Shown here: positions 1 through 10,950 of the stretch, piece by piece
Layout: the number at the start of each line of letters is the position of its first letter
How positions within the stretch are numbered: the first letter of the stretch is position 1
Source of the DNA: Strigops habroptila
Taxonomy: Eukaryota; Chordata; Aves; Psittaciformes; Psittacidae
Direction of reading: 5' to 3'
DNA: 64,000 nucleotides
NCBI RefSeq assembly: GCF_004027225.2
Contig: NC_044282.2
Coordinates: 56,624,397-56,688,396 of the forward strand
The notes under the pieces: generated by a model
Databases searched by the model: none
The model's input: the letters and a program-made list of their open reading frames with translations, nothing else
What the model was told of the DNA's origin: nothing
Translations under genes and position numbers: made by a program

Positions 1-2006
1 TTGCCTAAAGGAAAAGATCACATCTCCTCATGTCTCTGATGCTTACATTTTCCACAGCTGACTTTAAAATCATGGTTACCATTTGGGGTGACATAATTAT
101 GTTAATCTTCTCACTCCCCACATTTATTTTTTGCCCCAATGGATTCTTATCCTGCTCTTTCTGTTCGATTTATTATACTGAATAGACCAAGATCCTCTAC
201 TCCTTTCTTGACAGGGACTCCCTCTTCCTCTAATCTTCCTTGTAGAGGTTTGTAATTTCTCTTCCTTGGTGATGCACAACCAGGACAGTATTCAGATAGA
301 GCCTTACAGGAGCTTTCTGCAGGGCCATTAATAAGAAATCCCTTTCAATGCTTAACTTAGGAAAGTAGAGATCACTGAGGGGGATATATGTAGGACTGCT
401 CCACTCAGTGAAATCTTGCTACTATTGCTTTGTTGCCATTTGCTGGAATAAACAGCAATTCTGTGTTAAAATAAAGGGATCCACAGCTGAAACACCAGTG
501 AAGTAGTTGTTGAATTGTGTCCTTGCCTGTTGTGTCTGACAAGCTTTACGGCAAAGATAAATGTAAGTTGGCAGAGTTACTGGATCCATATTTTAAGCAA
601 AAATTGAAAACTCACTTCCACGAAGTGCTGACACAGCTATCTGGAAGGATGAACCATTAAGTGCAGGATCTATCCTCCCTTACCTGCTGTGCTGAGTGCT
701 CTGCAAGTTCATATTTCACATAACAGTGGAAAGAGCCACCTGATGTTGATAAGCAAATCAGAGTGGAAAAAATACCCTAAAAACAATCAAGGTCAAAAGC
801 TGTGTAAGGGACAGTGAGCCAAGAGCAAAGGTGTTCTGGGTTGCAGTCTTACATGAGACATGGGCTGGGCAATGCACAGCATCAGTCGAACACAAATCAG
901 GTGTCTAAAAATAAGTGTCCAGTGCTATCTGGGATGCCCTAAGATACTGTGTCTGGTCTACAGTTGCTGACTGAAATGGGTGTTCAATTAGCTGATAGAA
1001 ATTATCTGTTCAATTCCTTATATAAACAGTAATGTTGATATCAGATTACTTGGAAATGGCAAACATACTGCACTGTTTAATATCACATAAAGGAAAGCCC
1101 AGAAAAGTTCTGGGGATTTTGGCCTTCTAAAGAAGGATCTTGACTAAAGCTTTATGTTGAATTGGAGGGGGTTGGAGATATTGGACTAATACAGTGATGA
1201 TTCTTCAATATTTCCTAAAGCCAGTGTCCCTTTGTGTTGCCTGCTAGGTGATTTTTCAGAATTATGTATTACCTTCAGCGGTATTCAATCTACTCCCATA
1301 TGACTAGTGTCTGACAACCACAAAAATGTGTGCTCTTAAAAGTGGAGCCATTATGGTATCTTCTTTTATTGTCTCATAGTTGCAGTGTGTTCTATTACAT
1401 TACATGACAAATAGAGACTGTCTCTTCTGTGATTAGATAGAGAGGAAAGATGGGCTCTGTATTTTGTCAGAATTTACAGCAGCTGATAGGGGTAAATGAA
1501 TAAAATATTCTAAAAGTTAGTGTTTACCTTTTTTTCTCCCTATGCTGGCTATCGAGATAGCTTCATATTCTTTCCTTTTATATAACAGACATAGCCAAAA
1601 GCATATTTTTATTTTTTTCCTGATTCACTAAATAGTGAATGCTGGAACTTATGACAGTGAATCCAAGTCTTGCAGTGGATGGATGCTTTCTGAACAGGCT
1701 GGGGTAGGATTTTTTTTTTGCACTCCCTGAAATGGGTCATTTAAATAAAAGGGCTACAACTCATGACTAGTTGACCCTTAAAATCCTATAAAATCATCAC
1801 CGTCTGAAAACTGTTTCCTCTGCTGCTCTGTTTGTGTGTGTGGAAGAGGAAAAGTTCTGTAATGGATAAATCTAAAGCCAAAACCCCAAAGTGAAGATTT
1901 TTCTCCCCAGACCTTTAGCCTAAAATGCATGTAGTGGTTTCCTGTTTCTCAGAAGGCTTTGGAGATCTTTCACATGAAAGCTGCTGTAGGAAAACCACCA
2001 CCAATG
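1..2006. other. Gene-free flank, no feature recognised
   Basis: AT-rich single-copy-looking DNA with stops in all frames. I see no exon-like block with splice sites, no RNA gene and no recognisable transposon until the CR1 piece that follows. Confidence 0.6.
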
Positions 2007-2086
2007 GTGAAGAAATTTTTCCTAATACCCAATCTAAACCTCCCCTGGCACAACTTGAGGCCATTTCCTCTTGTCCTATCACTTAA
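2007..2086 (-). mobile_element. CR1: CR1 LINE fragment (3' region)
   Basis: Read on the minus strand this is the stretch near the CR1 3' end that runs from the 'gacaagagga' region (protein equivalent RGNGFKL) to the 'aggaagaa' region. The plus-strand words cctaatacccaatctaaacctc and cctcttgtcctatcac are the landmarks. The same landmarks occur in the longer minus-strand CR1 tail at 20,464-20,752 and, reversed, in the long CR1 near 6,130-6,230. Both ends are missing, and the terminal octamers are absent. It is an old, inactive 5'- and 3'-truncated scrap. Confidence 0.75.
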
Positions 2087-3349
2087 AATAACCAAATAGC
2101 ATCATCCGCAATGATTTGCAAGGTCTTGCCTTCTTTCTTCTTAAATTTTTTTTAGTCTTTTCTGTGATGCCTATAAAAACTTGATAACACTCAGATTAGG
2201 TGGGTGCTGCAAATTACTGCTTGTAATATCATCAGTTTCTTTATGACTGTCTCTTTTGCTCACTTATGAGAAATTACGTGCTTAAGGAGTTTTGAAGAAA
2301 GAATCACTTCTCTTTTTATATTTGTACAGTAGCTGTAGGAACTGCAGCAATATATATATTTTTTAAAGATAGCTAGTATATTTATACCAAATTACTCAAG
2401 ACATTTCTAAAATTGAACAGCTTAAAAAAAAAAAAATGCTTTGAAACAGCCAGCTCAATTTTAGACAAATATCAGAGTAATCTTTTGAGAGCCATCACCA
2501 ACTTGAAGATAATGACCTTCAAATAAAGGTAGGTCTGAAAACATCTGGAGTCATTCTTCTCTGTAAAACTTCAAGCACACATTTTAAGTGGATCAGTGTT
2601 TGCGTCTCATCTTTACCGAACTGATCATTTATTCTATTCCAGCTGTGTTACTCTACAAAATGAAACTAATGCCTTCTAATAAGGGTTTGCAAAGAATGCT
2701 GAGCTACTTGAACATGTTTACATGAATTTTACATAAATGAATAAGTAAAGTAACGGTGGCTGTCAGTGCAATATTTATCGCTATTTGCTGAATTGTGAGT
2801 GTGTAAAGAACATAACTTACTACTAATGAGAATCTGCACAGGTTGCTCTGTAAATGTAATTTTTTGTGATTTTAGTTTCAGTTGCAGCCTAGTGACCAGC
2901 TGTATTAGCTGTAATTCAGTTGGCGGTAAAATAGAGTTGTGCTGGTAGAAAACATCTGCGGTCCCACTGCTCTTCAGTTTTGTGTTATTGTGATCCTGTG
3001 CCAGAACCAATCAGTCAGGGGCAACTGAATGAGGACCTTTGGACCCTCCCAGGAGGGAGACGCAGGAAGGCACCAGTGTCCCATAGGATCCCTGTCACAT
3101 CTGCCAGAGCCAGGTGAGTGTTTCACAGGCTGTAATCCATCTCTGAAGGTATTAAAGCCTGTTGTATAAGCAGCTGTGTGGAGTCACTGGATCATATGCG
3201 AACATTCTTGTAGACACCTGTAGGTAGATGTGAATCTAGACTGGAATACCATTTGAGATGTCTAGACCATGTTAAAATGCACTGACTCACAGGCAGACAG
3301 CGGGGAGAGGGACATTCTTTGAAAGTGAATCAGTTCCTCTTAAGACACA
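2087..3349. other. Gene-free flank, no feature recognised
   Basis: AT-rich DNA with a short A12 run near 2,425. The last few hundred bases (from about 3,010) become more GC-balanced and may include 5' sequence of the adjacent CR1 that I cannot delimit. No exon or RNA gene seen. Confidence 0.5.
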
Positions 3350-3406
3350 GGGAATGAGATGATCTAGGAGGCTTGCCAGGCTGGTCAGGAAAGCTTTAAA
3401 CTAGAT

Positions 3407-4454
3407 GTGTTGGGGGAGGGGAGCATTGATCCATCCCAACATTCCTGGTCAGTTGCCAGCACCTGTAATAAGTGCTTGGAGCGATGTAGAGATGTTCCAG
3501 CTGCCCCAGCCATTGAGTCGGCTTCATTTGGAGCTCGGCTAAGGTGCCTCTCTACAAACGCCCGTAGTATGGGGAACAAGCAAGAGGAATTAGAGATGTG
3601 TGCAAGGCTATGGGAATATGATGTCATTGGTATCACAGAAACATGGTGGGATGGCTCCTATGACTGGAATGTCGGAATGGAAGGTTACAGGCTGTTTAGA
3701 AAAGACAGGCCAGGCAGACGGGGAGGGGGCGTTGCTATCTATGTCAGTGATAGGCTAGAGAGTATGGAACTCTGTCTGGGGACGGGTGATGAGGTAACAG
3801 AGTGTTTGTGGGTCAGGATCAAAGGGAAAACAGCAACAGGGGACATTACGGTGGGGATCTGTTACAGGCTGCCTGATCAAGAGGACTCTGTGGATGAAGC
3901 GCTCTACAGACAGATAGCAGCAGCCTCACGCTCGCAGGCCCTGGTCCTCATGGGGGACTTCAACCATCCTGACATCTGTTGGAGGGACGGTAGGGCCCGG
4001 CACAAGCAATCCAGGAGGTTCCTTGATTGTGTGGAAGACAACTTCCTCTTTCAAGCAGTAGAGGAGCTGACGAGGAGAGGTGCCATGCTGGACCTCGTGC
4101 TCACCAACAGGGAGGGACTGGTTGGAAATGTGACGCTCCAGGGCAGCCTTGGCTCTAGTGATCACGAGATGGTTGAGTTTGAGATCCTCAGGACGGTGAG
4201 AAGAGCGTGCAGCAAGCTCACTGCCCTGGACTTCAAGAAAGCAGACTTTGGCCTCTTCAGGAACCTCCTTAGTAAGGTTTCATGGGATACAGTCCTAGAG
4301 GGCAGGGGGGCCCAAGACTGCTGGTCGATATTCAAGGATCACCTGCTATGTGCTCAAGAGTGTTGCATCCCGACTAGAAGAAAGTGCAGCAGGAGGGCCG
4401 GGAGACCTCCATGGATGGACAAGGAGCTGCTGAGGAAACTTAGAGGGGAAAAAA
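3407..4454 (+). pseudogene. CR1 ORF2 endonuclease domain (5' part of broken ORF2)
   Basis: Open frame encoding the exonuclease/endonuclease/phosphatase fold that nicks target DNA during LINE insertion. Landmarks in order: NARSMGNKQEELE after about residue 50, GITETWWDGSYDW (the catalytic glutamate motif), GGGVAIYV, a VGICYRLPDQED segment, LMGDFNHPDICW (the D-x-N pair) and SDHEMVEFE near the end (the SDH catalytic box). All catalytic motifs appear intact. The first ATG at 3,407 probably is not the true ORF2 start; the sequence before NARSMGN resembles a linker. The frame ends at a stop at 4,463-4,465 because of a shift at the A6 tract 4,449-4,454; shifting one frame there restores the expected [10 protein letters not shown] continuation. 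Confidence 0.9.
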
Positions 4455-5630
4455 GAAGCTTATAGAAGGTGGAAGCGAGGGCAGGCGGCCTGGGAAGAAT
4501 ACAGGAGCATTGCCCGAGAAGCTAGGGACCAGGCTAGGAAAGCTAAGGCCCAGCTAGAATTAAGTTTGGCAAGGGATGTAAAAGATAACAGGAAAGGATT
4601 CTATAGATACGTAGCAAATAAAAGACAGACTAGGGACAATGTGGGCTCTCTCCTGAAGCTATCAGGAGAACTGGCTACCATAGATTTGGAGAAGGTTGAG
4701 GTTCTTAATGACTTCTTTGCCTCCATCTTCACCAGCAAATGCTCTGACCACACAACCCAAGTCTTGGAAAGCAAATGCAGGGACTGTGAGAACGAAGACC
4801 TTAGGCCTGCTGTAGGAGAGGATCAGGTTCGAGACCATCTTAAGAACCTGAACGTGCACAAGTCCATGGGACCTGATGAAATCCATCCACGGGTCCTGAA
4901 GGAGCTGGCGAATGAAGTTGCTAAGCCACTGTCCATCATATTCGAAAAATCCTGGCAGTCAGGTGAAGTTCCCAATGACTGGAAGAAGGGTAATATAACC
5001 CCCATTTTCAAGAAGGGGAAGGTGGAAGACCCGGGGAACTACAGACCAGTCAGCCTCACCTCTGTGCCTGGCAAAATCTTGGAACAGTTTCTCCTGGAAA
5101 ACATGCTATGGCACATGAAAAACAACGAGGTGGTTGGTGACAGCCAACATGGCTTCACTAAGGGGAAATCCTGCCTGACCAATTTGGTGGCCTTCTGTGA
5201 TGGAGCCACGGAACTGATGGACAGCGGCAGAGCAGTTGATGTCATCTACCTGGACTTGTGCAAAGCGTTCGACACTGTCCCGCACGACATCCTTGTCTCT
5301 AAATTGGAGAGACATCAATTTGATATATGGACCACTCGGTGGATAAAAAACTGGCTCGATGGCCGCACGCAAAGAGTTGTGGTAAATGGCTCGATGTCCA
5401 GTTGGAAACCTGTAACGAGTGGTGTCCCTCAGGGATCGGTGTTGGGACCGGTCCTGTTCAACATCTTTGTCGGTGACATGGACAGTGTGATTGAGTGCGC
5501 CCTCAGCAAGTTTGCCGACGACACCAAGCTGTGTGGTTCGGTTGATACGCTGGAGGGAAGGGATGCCATCCAGAGGGACCTTGACACGCTTGTGAGGTGG
5601 GCCGATGCCAACCTTATGAAGTTTAACTAA
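4455..5630 (+). pseudogene. CR1 ORF2 reverse transcriptase domain (middle of broken ORF2)
   Basis: Continuation of ORF2 in a different frame from the endonuclease. It begins with the [10 protein letters not shown] linker, passes [15 protein letters not shown], then the reverse-transcriptase motifs: [59 protein letters not shown] (motif A, catalytic Asp), [17 protein letters not shown] (motif B) and KFADDTKL (motif C, the YxDD equivalent, at 5,511-5,522). The catalytic residues are intact. The frame is closed by TAA at 5,628-5,630 just after LMKFN, where related CR1 copies continue with KAKCKV; the following AKCKVLHLG is still readable in the same frame. Copies a LINE RNA into DNA in active relatives; here the protein cannot be made whole. 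Confidence 0.92.
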
Positions 5631-5659
5631 GCCAAGTGCAAGGTCCTACACCTGGGTCG

Positions 5660-6180
5660 GGGCAACCCCAGGCACTCTACAGGCTGGGCAGAGAAGAGAT
5701 TCAGAGCAGCCCTGCAGAGAAGGACTTGGGGGTGTTGGTTGACGAGAAGCTTAACATGAGCCGGCAGTGTGCGCTTGCAGCCCAGAAAGCCAACCGCATC
5801 CTGGGCTGCATCAAAAGAAGCGTGACCAGCAGGTCGAAGGAGGTGATCCTGCCCCTCTACTCTGCTCTTGTGAGACCCCACTTGGAGTACTGGGTACAGT
5901 TCTGGTGTCCTCAACATAAAAAGGACATGGAGCTGTTGGAGCGAGTCCAGAGGAGGGCCACGAGGATGATAAGAGGGCTGGAGCACCTCCCGTATGAAGA
6001 CAGGCTGAGAGAGTTGGGGCTGTTCAGCCTGGAGAAGAGAAGGCTGCGTGGTGACCTCATAGCAGCCTTCCAGTATCTGAAGGGTGTCTATAAGGATGCT
6101 GGGGAAGGACTCTTCCTTAGGGACTGTAGTGGTAGGACAAGGGGTAATGGGTTCAAACTTAAACAGGGGAAGTTTAGATT
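5660..6180 (+). pseudogene. CR1 ORF2 C-terminal region (3' part of broken ORF2)
   Basis: Open in the same frame number as the endonuclease piece. Readable landmarks: [84 protein letters not shown] and [18 protein letters not shown]. This is the conserved post-RT region of CR1 ORF2. A second frameshift between about 5,660 and 5,690 separates it from the RT frame. The end of the frame runs into a palindromic insertion (6,173-6,218), which alters the last residues. Confidence 0.88.
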
Positions 6181-6218
6181 AGATATAATATATCTATATT
6201 ATTTAGATATAATCTAAA
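6173..6218 (+). repeat. Palindromic AT-rich insertion inside the CR1 3' region
   Basis: Left arm starts TTTAGATTAGATAT at 6,173 and right arm ends ATATAATCTAAA at 6,218, giving an imperfect inverted repeat. The other CR1 copy in the window (20,464-20,752, minus strand) reads straight through the same point as tttagattagatattaggaa, with nothing in between. The long copy therefore gained roughly 28 bases here, probably by local inverted duplication of the tttagattagatat word. Confidence 0.75.
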
Positions 6219-6415
6219 TAAGGAAGAAGTTCTTTACAGTGAGGGTGGTGAGGCCCTGGAATGGGTTGCCCAGGGAGGTTGTGGATGCTCCATCCCTGGC
6301 GGTGTTCAAGGCCAGGTTGGACAGAGTCTTGAGCCACGTGGTTTAGGGCAAGGTGTCCCTGCCCATGGCAGGGGGGTTGGAACTAGATGATCTTAAGGTC
6401 CTTTCCAACCCTTAC

Positions 6416-6439
6416 GATTCTATGATTCTATGATTCTAT
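6416..6439 (+). repeat. CR1 terminal octamer repeats
   Basis: Three tandem copies of GATTCTAT. Octamers of this type form the 3' terminus of avian CR1 elements, so this fixes orientation and the 3' boundary of the long copy. Confidence 0.95.
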
Positions 6440-6451
6440 CTCTTGACATGC

Positions 6452-6475
6452 CTTGAAGATGTTTACATCTTCAAG
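6452..6475. repeat. Perfect inverted repeat just after the CR1 3' end
   Basis: CTTGAAGATGT, a two-base TT spacer, then ACATCTTCAAG: an exact 11-bp inverted repeat beginning 12 bases after the last CR1 octamer. Confidence 0.9.
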
Positions 6476-6508
6476 CTAGACATATAAAATTTGGGGAAAT
6501 GATTCCTG

Positions 6509-6530
6509 CCCCCCCCCCCCCCAAAAAAAA
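6509..6530. repeat. C14-A8 homopolymer run
   Basis: Fourteen C followed by eight A. Length in the assembly may be unreliable. Confidence 0.9.
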
Positions 6531-8540
6531 GGAAATAACAAGAAAACAGGGCACATGATTTTTATCTAATAAAATCTTACTGCTAACACAGAAAATTGAT
6601 AGAAGTGGAGGTCACCAGCACTGAAAGCACATGACCCCATCAGATGAGCTAAAGAAATATATCCTAAGGGTGGGTACAGTCCAGTCTGAATAGCTTGGAG
6701 GCTGTATTTTAGAAACAAGCCTTCATTTGCTTCATATTTTTGAGTTTCTCATGTACTTGCAGATGTCCGTGAACTAGGACTGAGCTTGAAAATAAATCTT
6801 TACATCACTTCTTACTTACGTCACTGACAGGAAGAGGTCCTTCGTGTCAGACTGAAAAGGTGGAAAATCAGCCATAAGGAGCTCATTTCTGAATTTACAT
6901 GTGCAGAACTTGAGGATGAATGTGATAACAACCCACCAGGGGTGACCACAGCAAGAGATGACAAGAACTGATACCAGAACCAAACAAACCTCCAGGAAGA
7001 CAATAAAACTCACTTCGGAGGAAGAAGTTCTTACTAAGTATAGCTAACTGTCAGTGGGTTTTGGGTTTGTTCATTTTTAGTTTCCTTGTTTAGTGCTTCT
7101 TAACCAGAATAAGAGAGGTGACATGTCACCCAGATGCCAGAGTACATGCTTTCAGGACATGATTCATTTTACTAAATTTCTGCTGTCCAACAGTTAGCCA
7201 GATAGTTTAGGTGGTTGTCTCAATTTCTACTGCTGTCACTTTACCTTTGGGAATGGATTTATCAAACTTTTTTTGCCACTGGCCTTTGGATGGGATGAAC
7301 CCATTTCATCTCTCCCTTGTGACCATGAGCATTACAGACCATACATCTGTCATGTGACAGCTGAAGTCAGACTGGATGAACCATACCCTCCACATAGAAA
7401 ATCTTCTCAGCGATTGAAGTAGAGCTAAACAACAGCCTGCAGCTCCACTTTAAATTATATAACTTGAGTCAGGAAGTAGGTAGATTTATAGTAATAAGAT
7501 TTCCTTTGGTATATTTCCAAACTGCACAGCCTGGCATTCTGCAGGATCCCAGTCTTATAGGAAGAAGCTCCTCTGTTGAGTTACCTTTCCCATTCCCAAC
7601 ACCCTGTACAACATCTGCATTCAGCCTTATTGCTCAGGCTTACATTGGCTTACTTAGTGGCATTTATTTGAAGTGAGAACCATGGGAGTGGGGTGAATGT
7701 ACATAATAATTTTTCAAGACTTTTTGTTAATTAAATTCTGAGTTGCCAAACACTGGGAGGATAGTCATGGATTCTCAAGCAGAATGAAGTGGAGCTTGGC
7801 CCGAGTTCTACTCTCCCACAAGCTACTTTTCGTATTAACCCATGTAGTTAATACAATAGGAGCTGGGTTTTAAAGCAGTCTTATCTGAGCAGCTTGTGGT
7901 GATGCATGAGAACAGTTTCTTATGCCTGACTAAACTGGAACCATCCCAGCTGTAAGTCAGTGACATGTTGGATGCTGGGCTGTTCTCAGCTGGCTTCTGG
8001 GAGGATATTTGCACCCATTCAGAGCTTGTTCCATGGAACACAACCAGTCTTCTTTAGGAAAACTGCTATGACTTGGACTTGGTAAGGTTTTAGCGGATGC
8101 TTCCCTTGTATCAATGGATTTCATGGTGTCCCTTATCTATGAACAAAATTGTCACAACTGTTAGGTTTTGAGCAATTAGGTTCCCAGCTTCGGTTCACAC
8201 AAGAAATGTTCCTGGAGGAGGATGTAGTTTTGTCACAACTCTCAGAGAGAACAGTAGATGCTAAAAAGGACTGACCCATCAACAAGGTCTCTGTAATTTT
8301 CCTTCCACTCAAAGTGATCTGTTCTGTGTTATTTTACCTGAGAGATCAGATTTAACATGCAGAGCCAATGTTTGATTACACAGTTTATCACACCCCTGAG
8401 TTTAAATCAGTAGTAACACTCCCTGGTGCTTATCATGGCCAATGTGCTGCATATAAAACCTACCAAAGCTGCTCCTTTGTGAAGTGAAAGAAATCCGTGT
8501 AAACATCAGCAATTAAAGTGGCAGGCCCCGCTGTGCTATA
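6531..8540. other. Gene-free flank, no feature recognised
   Basis: No exon, RNA gene or named transposon recognised. Only short chance open frames (60-70 codons). Confidence 0.55.
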
Positions 8541-8700
8541 ACACCTAGATTATCTATATATAATTATAGCTAATATAGCTATATTATGTATATAAAAATT
8601 ATATATTAAATGTGTAGTGTAATGTAATGTAATGTAATTTAATTTAATTTAATTTAATATATAATTATATCTATAACATAGCTGTATATATGATCATAGA
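8541..8700. repeat. AT-rich tract with pentanucleotide repeat
   Basis: Highly AT-rich. At 8,620-8,658 there is a tandem pentamer run, first TAATG (about four units) and then TAATT (about four to five units). The flanks are TATA-type low-complexity sequence. Confidence 0.85.
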
Positions 8701-8927
8701 CCTATCTATGCAAGAAAGACTATGGTATGAGAATATATATTAATCACATACAGTAGTAAATCAGGTCTTGCTATGTATCTAGCTAAAAGCAGAGTGTCTT
8801 CACCAGCTTTTCTATTGACTTACCTGAATAATTCCCATATGCTCTGCTCCTGAAGGGGCAGCTGTTTTGTGTTCAGGTATAATTTGCACGGGCTGTATGG
8901 CATGTGCTGCTGCATGCAGCAGTTCTC

Positions 8928-8963
8928 TGCATTTTGGGATTGCATTTTGGGATTGCATTTTGG
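8928..8963. repeat. 13-bp tandem repeat, 2.8 copies
   Basis: Two exact copies of TGCATTTTGGGAT followed by a third copy truncated to TGCATTTTGG. Confidence 0.9.
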
Positions 8964-9707
8964 TTATGATTTTCCCTCCAGCTAACGTAAAAAAGATCCT
9001 TTTTGAGATTATCTGACTACTGCTTGCATATGGAGCAGTATTGCAATGCCTGTATGTTTCCCAGTGACCCCTCAGGCAGCTGCATTCCCTTACACACCTG
9101 GATGTTCAACATTATGCAGAGCATTCTCTCTAAATAGCTGGGGTAAATGATGAGATTCTACTGCTGGGGGAGTAACCTAATCAACATACAAGGTCACATT
9201 CAAAAGCTTGAATGTTCCTTCCCAATTAGAGCTATGTATCAGATAGAAAGCAAGAGATTAAATATTGATGATTTTCTTCACTGGCTAGTGATCTTTTTTC
9301 AGGGAAGCAGTTACAGTTTCTCAGCTGATGTTCATGTGCCAGATGCATTCTTCCACTAGGCATTTTTTCTTCCCTTAAGTCAGTAAAATAAATCTCAAAT
9401 AAAATTCGAAAAAGTACCGTGCAGTGAAGACAAACTCAAAGGTGGGTTTTTTCCATTATTCACATTGTGGACTGAAATCGCAAAGATAATTGCCCACATT
9501 CTGTTTCCAATTATCCTTGTTTCTACTCCACTGATATCATTAGGGATTGCATAGATGATGTAGAACAGAATTAAGTTCAAATCTCTTCAAGGCAGTAGGT
9601 GTTTCCATGTAGTGGGTAGGTGATTCAACGAGAGAGGTTTCTGGATGGAAAGGATAAGCAAGATCTAGAGGCAGCCTTGGTGCACTGAAACAGCTGAACC
9701 TGAGCAC
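8964..9707. other. Gene-free flank, no feature recognised
   Basis: No exon, RNA gene or transposon recognised. Confidence 0.5.
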
Positions 9708-9780
9708 TGTGGCAGGGGGGTTGGAACTAGATGATCTTTAAGGTCCCTTCCAAGCCAAACTATTCCATGATTCTATGATT
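9708..9780 (+). mobile_element. CR1: CR1 LINE 3' tail
   Basis: Starts within ggcaggggggttgg, contains ggaactagatgatcttt and aaggtcccttcca, and ends with diverged ATGATTCT-type octamers. The same words occur in the 3' UTR of the long CR1 at about 6,366-6,439. Severely 5'-truncated copy, no coding potential. Confidence 0.92.
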
Positions 9781-10877
9781 GTTTTCCTATTCTTTTGTCC
9801 ATTACCAATAATTCATTGCCTACCCTCAGCATCACACATTTGTACCTTAGAAGAACTGGGTGACATTTTTCTGTGAATTTTGAACTCCTTGAACAAAGGT
9901 TCCAGAGCTGTTTGAAAGGCTGCATACTACTCAGAGTACAGCTTTTAGTTACAAATATTGGCATTTATTTGAAATTAAGAGTTTCTTTTCAGACTGAAGT
10001 AGCTCCTCTCCCCAATATTAAGTTCCCACATTTTCTGGTTTATGAAATGATCTGAAGGAAATGAAAAGGCAAAAACCCCCGAAGTTTCATGTCAAGTCCA
10101 TCTACACTGAAAATATAGCTTACACAGTCATAAGGCAGTAACTAAACTAAAAATTCTTTTTTGTAAGCTTCCATTCTTTGCCTAGACTCTTCATACTTGT
10201 TGATCGCTGGATTTTCTTGCTATAATAGCTTCTTCATTGTGCAATTAATTTTTCTGGTGAATTCATTCACACAATTATTGCTTTGCATTTTTCAGTAAGT
10301 AATTCCCTGTAAGCAGGTTCATGTTTTTTGTGTATTATTTCCTGTATTATTCATGAATTGTCTTCACTTCGTTAAAGTGACTGCCACAACATTCTTTCCT
10401 TCTCTCTGTCCTTTTCTTGTCTCTCTTGCTCTGTCATCCAGTCCTCAATCCCGCAACACCCACCAGTCCTCACTCTTGATAGAGCAAAACCAGCTTTCAT
10501 TCCTTGCACCAGGGTGAAATGAAGCCAGTTTCAGGACACACAAAAAAGTGGATGAATAAAGCAGTTATAATGCTTTTTTGATCAATGGAAGCTAATGCCT
10601 GGTTGGCTCTTGGCCTTTTGACAGTGGTTAGGTGGTCCCAGGGACAGCAGAGTGGGATGGAAGTGGCCAGTCAGGGTTTGTGAGGTCTGAAGGTAAGGAC
10701 TGGGAAGACTTTAAGACACTTTATGAGGTTCTGAAGACATGGAGTGAGCAAAGAGGCATGGAAAGAGATTTCAAGGTGCCTAGTGGGGGGAAACATAGGA
10801 TGAAACCATTTAGTGGGGTTTCAAAGGGCTGTTGGCTGTAGGTAGAAGGTCCTTTGTGTCTCCTCAATGCGACAGGC
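9781..10877. other. Gene-free flank, no feature recognised
   Basis: AT-rich, no exon or RNA gene recognised. A pyrimidine-rich patch lies at about 10,390-10,440. Confidence 0.5.
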
Positions 10878-10950
10878 TGTTGTGGTTTAACTCCATCTGG
10901 CAACCAAGTACGATGCAGCTGCTTGTTCACAGCCAAAACCAGGACAAAGA
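10878..10950 (+). mobile_element. Possible endogenous-retrovirus LTR remnant
   Basis: The words tgttgtggtttaactcca, ctggcaaccaagtacg and tgcagctgcttgttcac resemble the 5' end of a common avian ERV LTR family as I remember it, starting with the usual TG. The match is partial and there is no second LTR, internal sequence or target duplication in view. It could be a solo-LTR scrap or chance similarity. Confidence 0.35.

Larger units (their letters stand above)
3350..6439 (+). mobile_element. CR1: Long CR1 non-LTR retrotransposon, nearly complete ORF2, disabled
   Basis: A chicken-repeat-1 family LINE of about 3.1 kb. In order it contains a short segment that looks like the ORF1/ORF2 junction (3,350-3,560), an apurinic-type endonuclease (about 3,560-4,450), a reverse transcriptase with the FADD box (about 4,455-5,630), a C-terminal ORF2 region (about 5,660-6,180), a short 3' UTR with the phrase ggttggaactagatgatctt, and terminal octamers. 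CR1 elements prime on genomic DNA and insert usually with 5' truncation; this one keeps most of ORF2 but lacks most of ORF1. Disabling changes visible: a frameshift at an A6 tract (4,449-4,454), an in-frame TAA (5,628-5,630), a second frameshift between about 5,660 and 5,690, and a palindromic insertion near 6,185. The 5' boundary is uncertain by a few hundred bases. It lies in the same orientation as PTCHD4, about 26.5 kb upstream. Confidence 0.93.
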
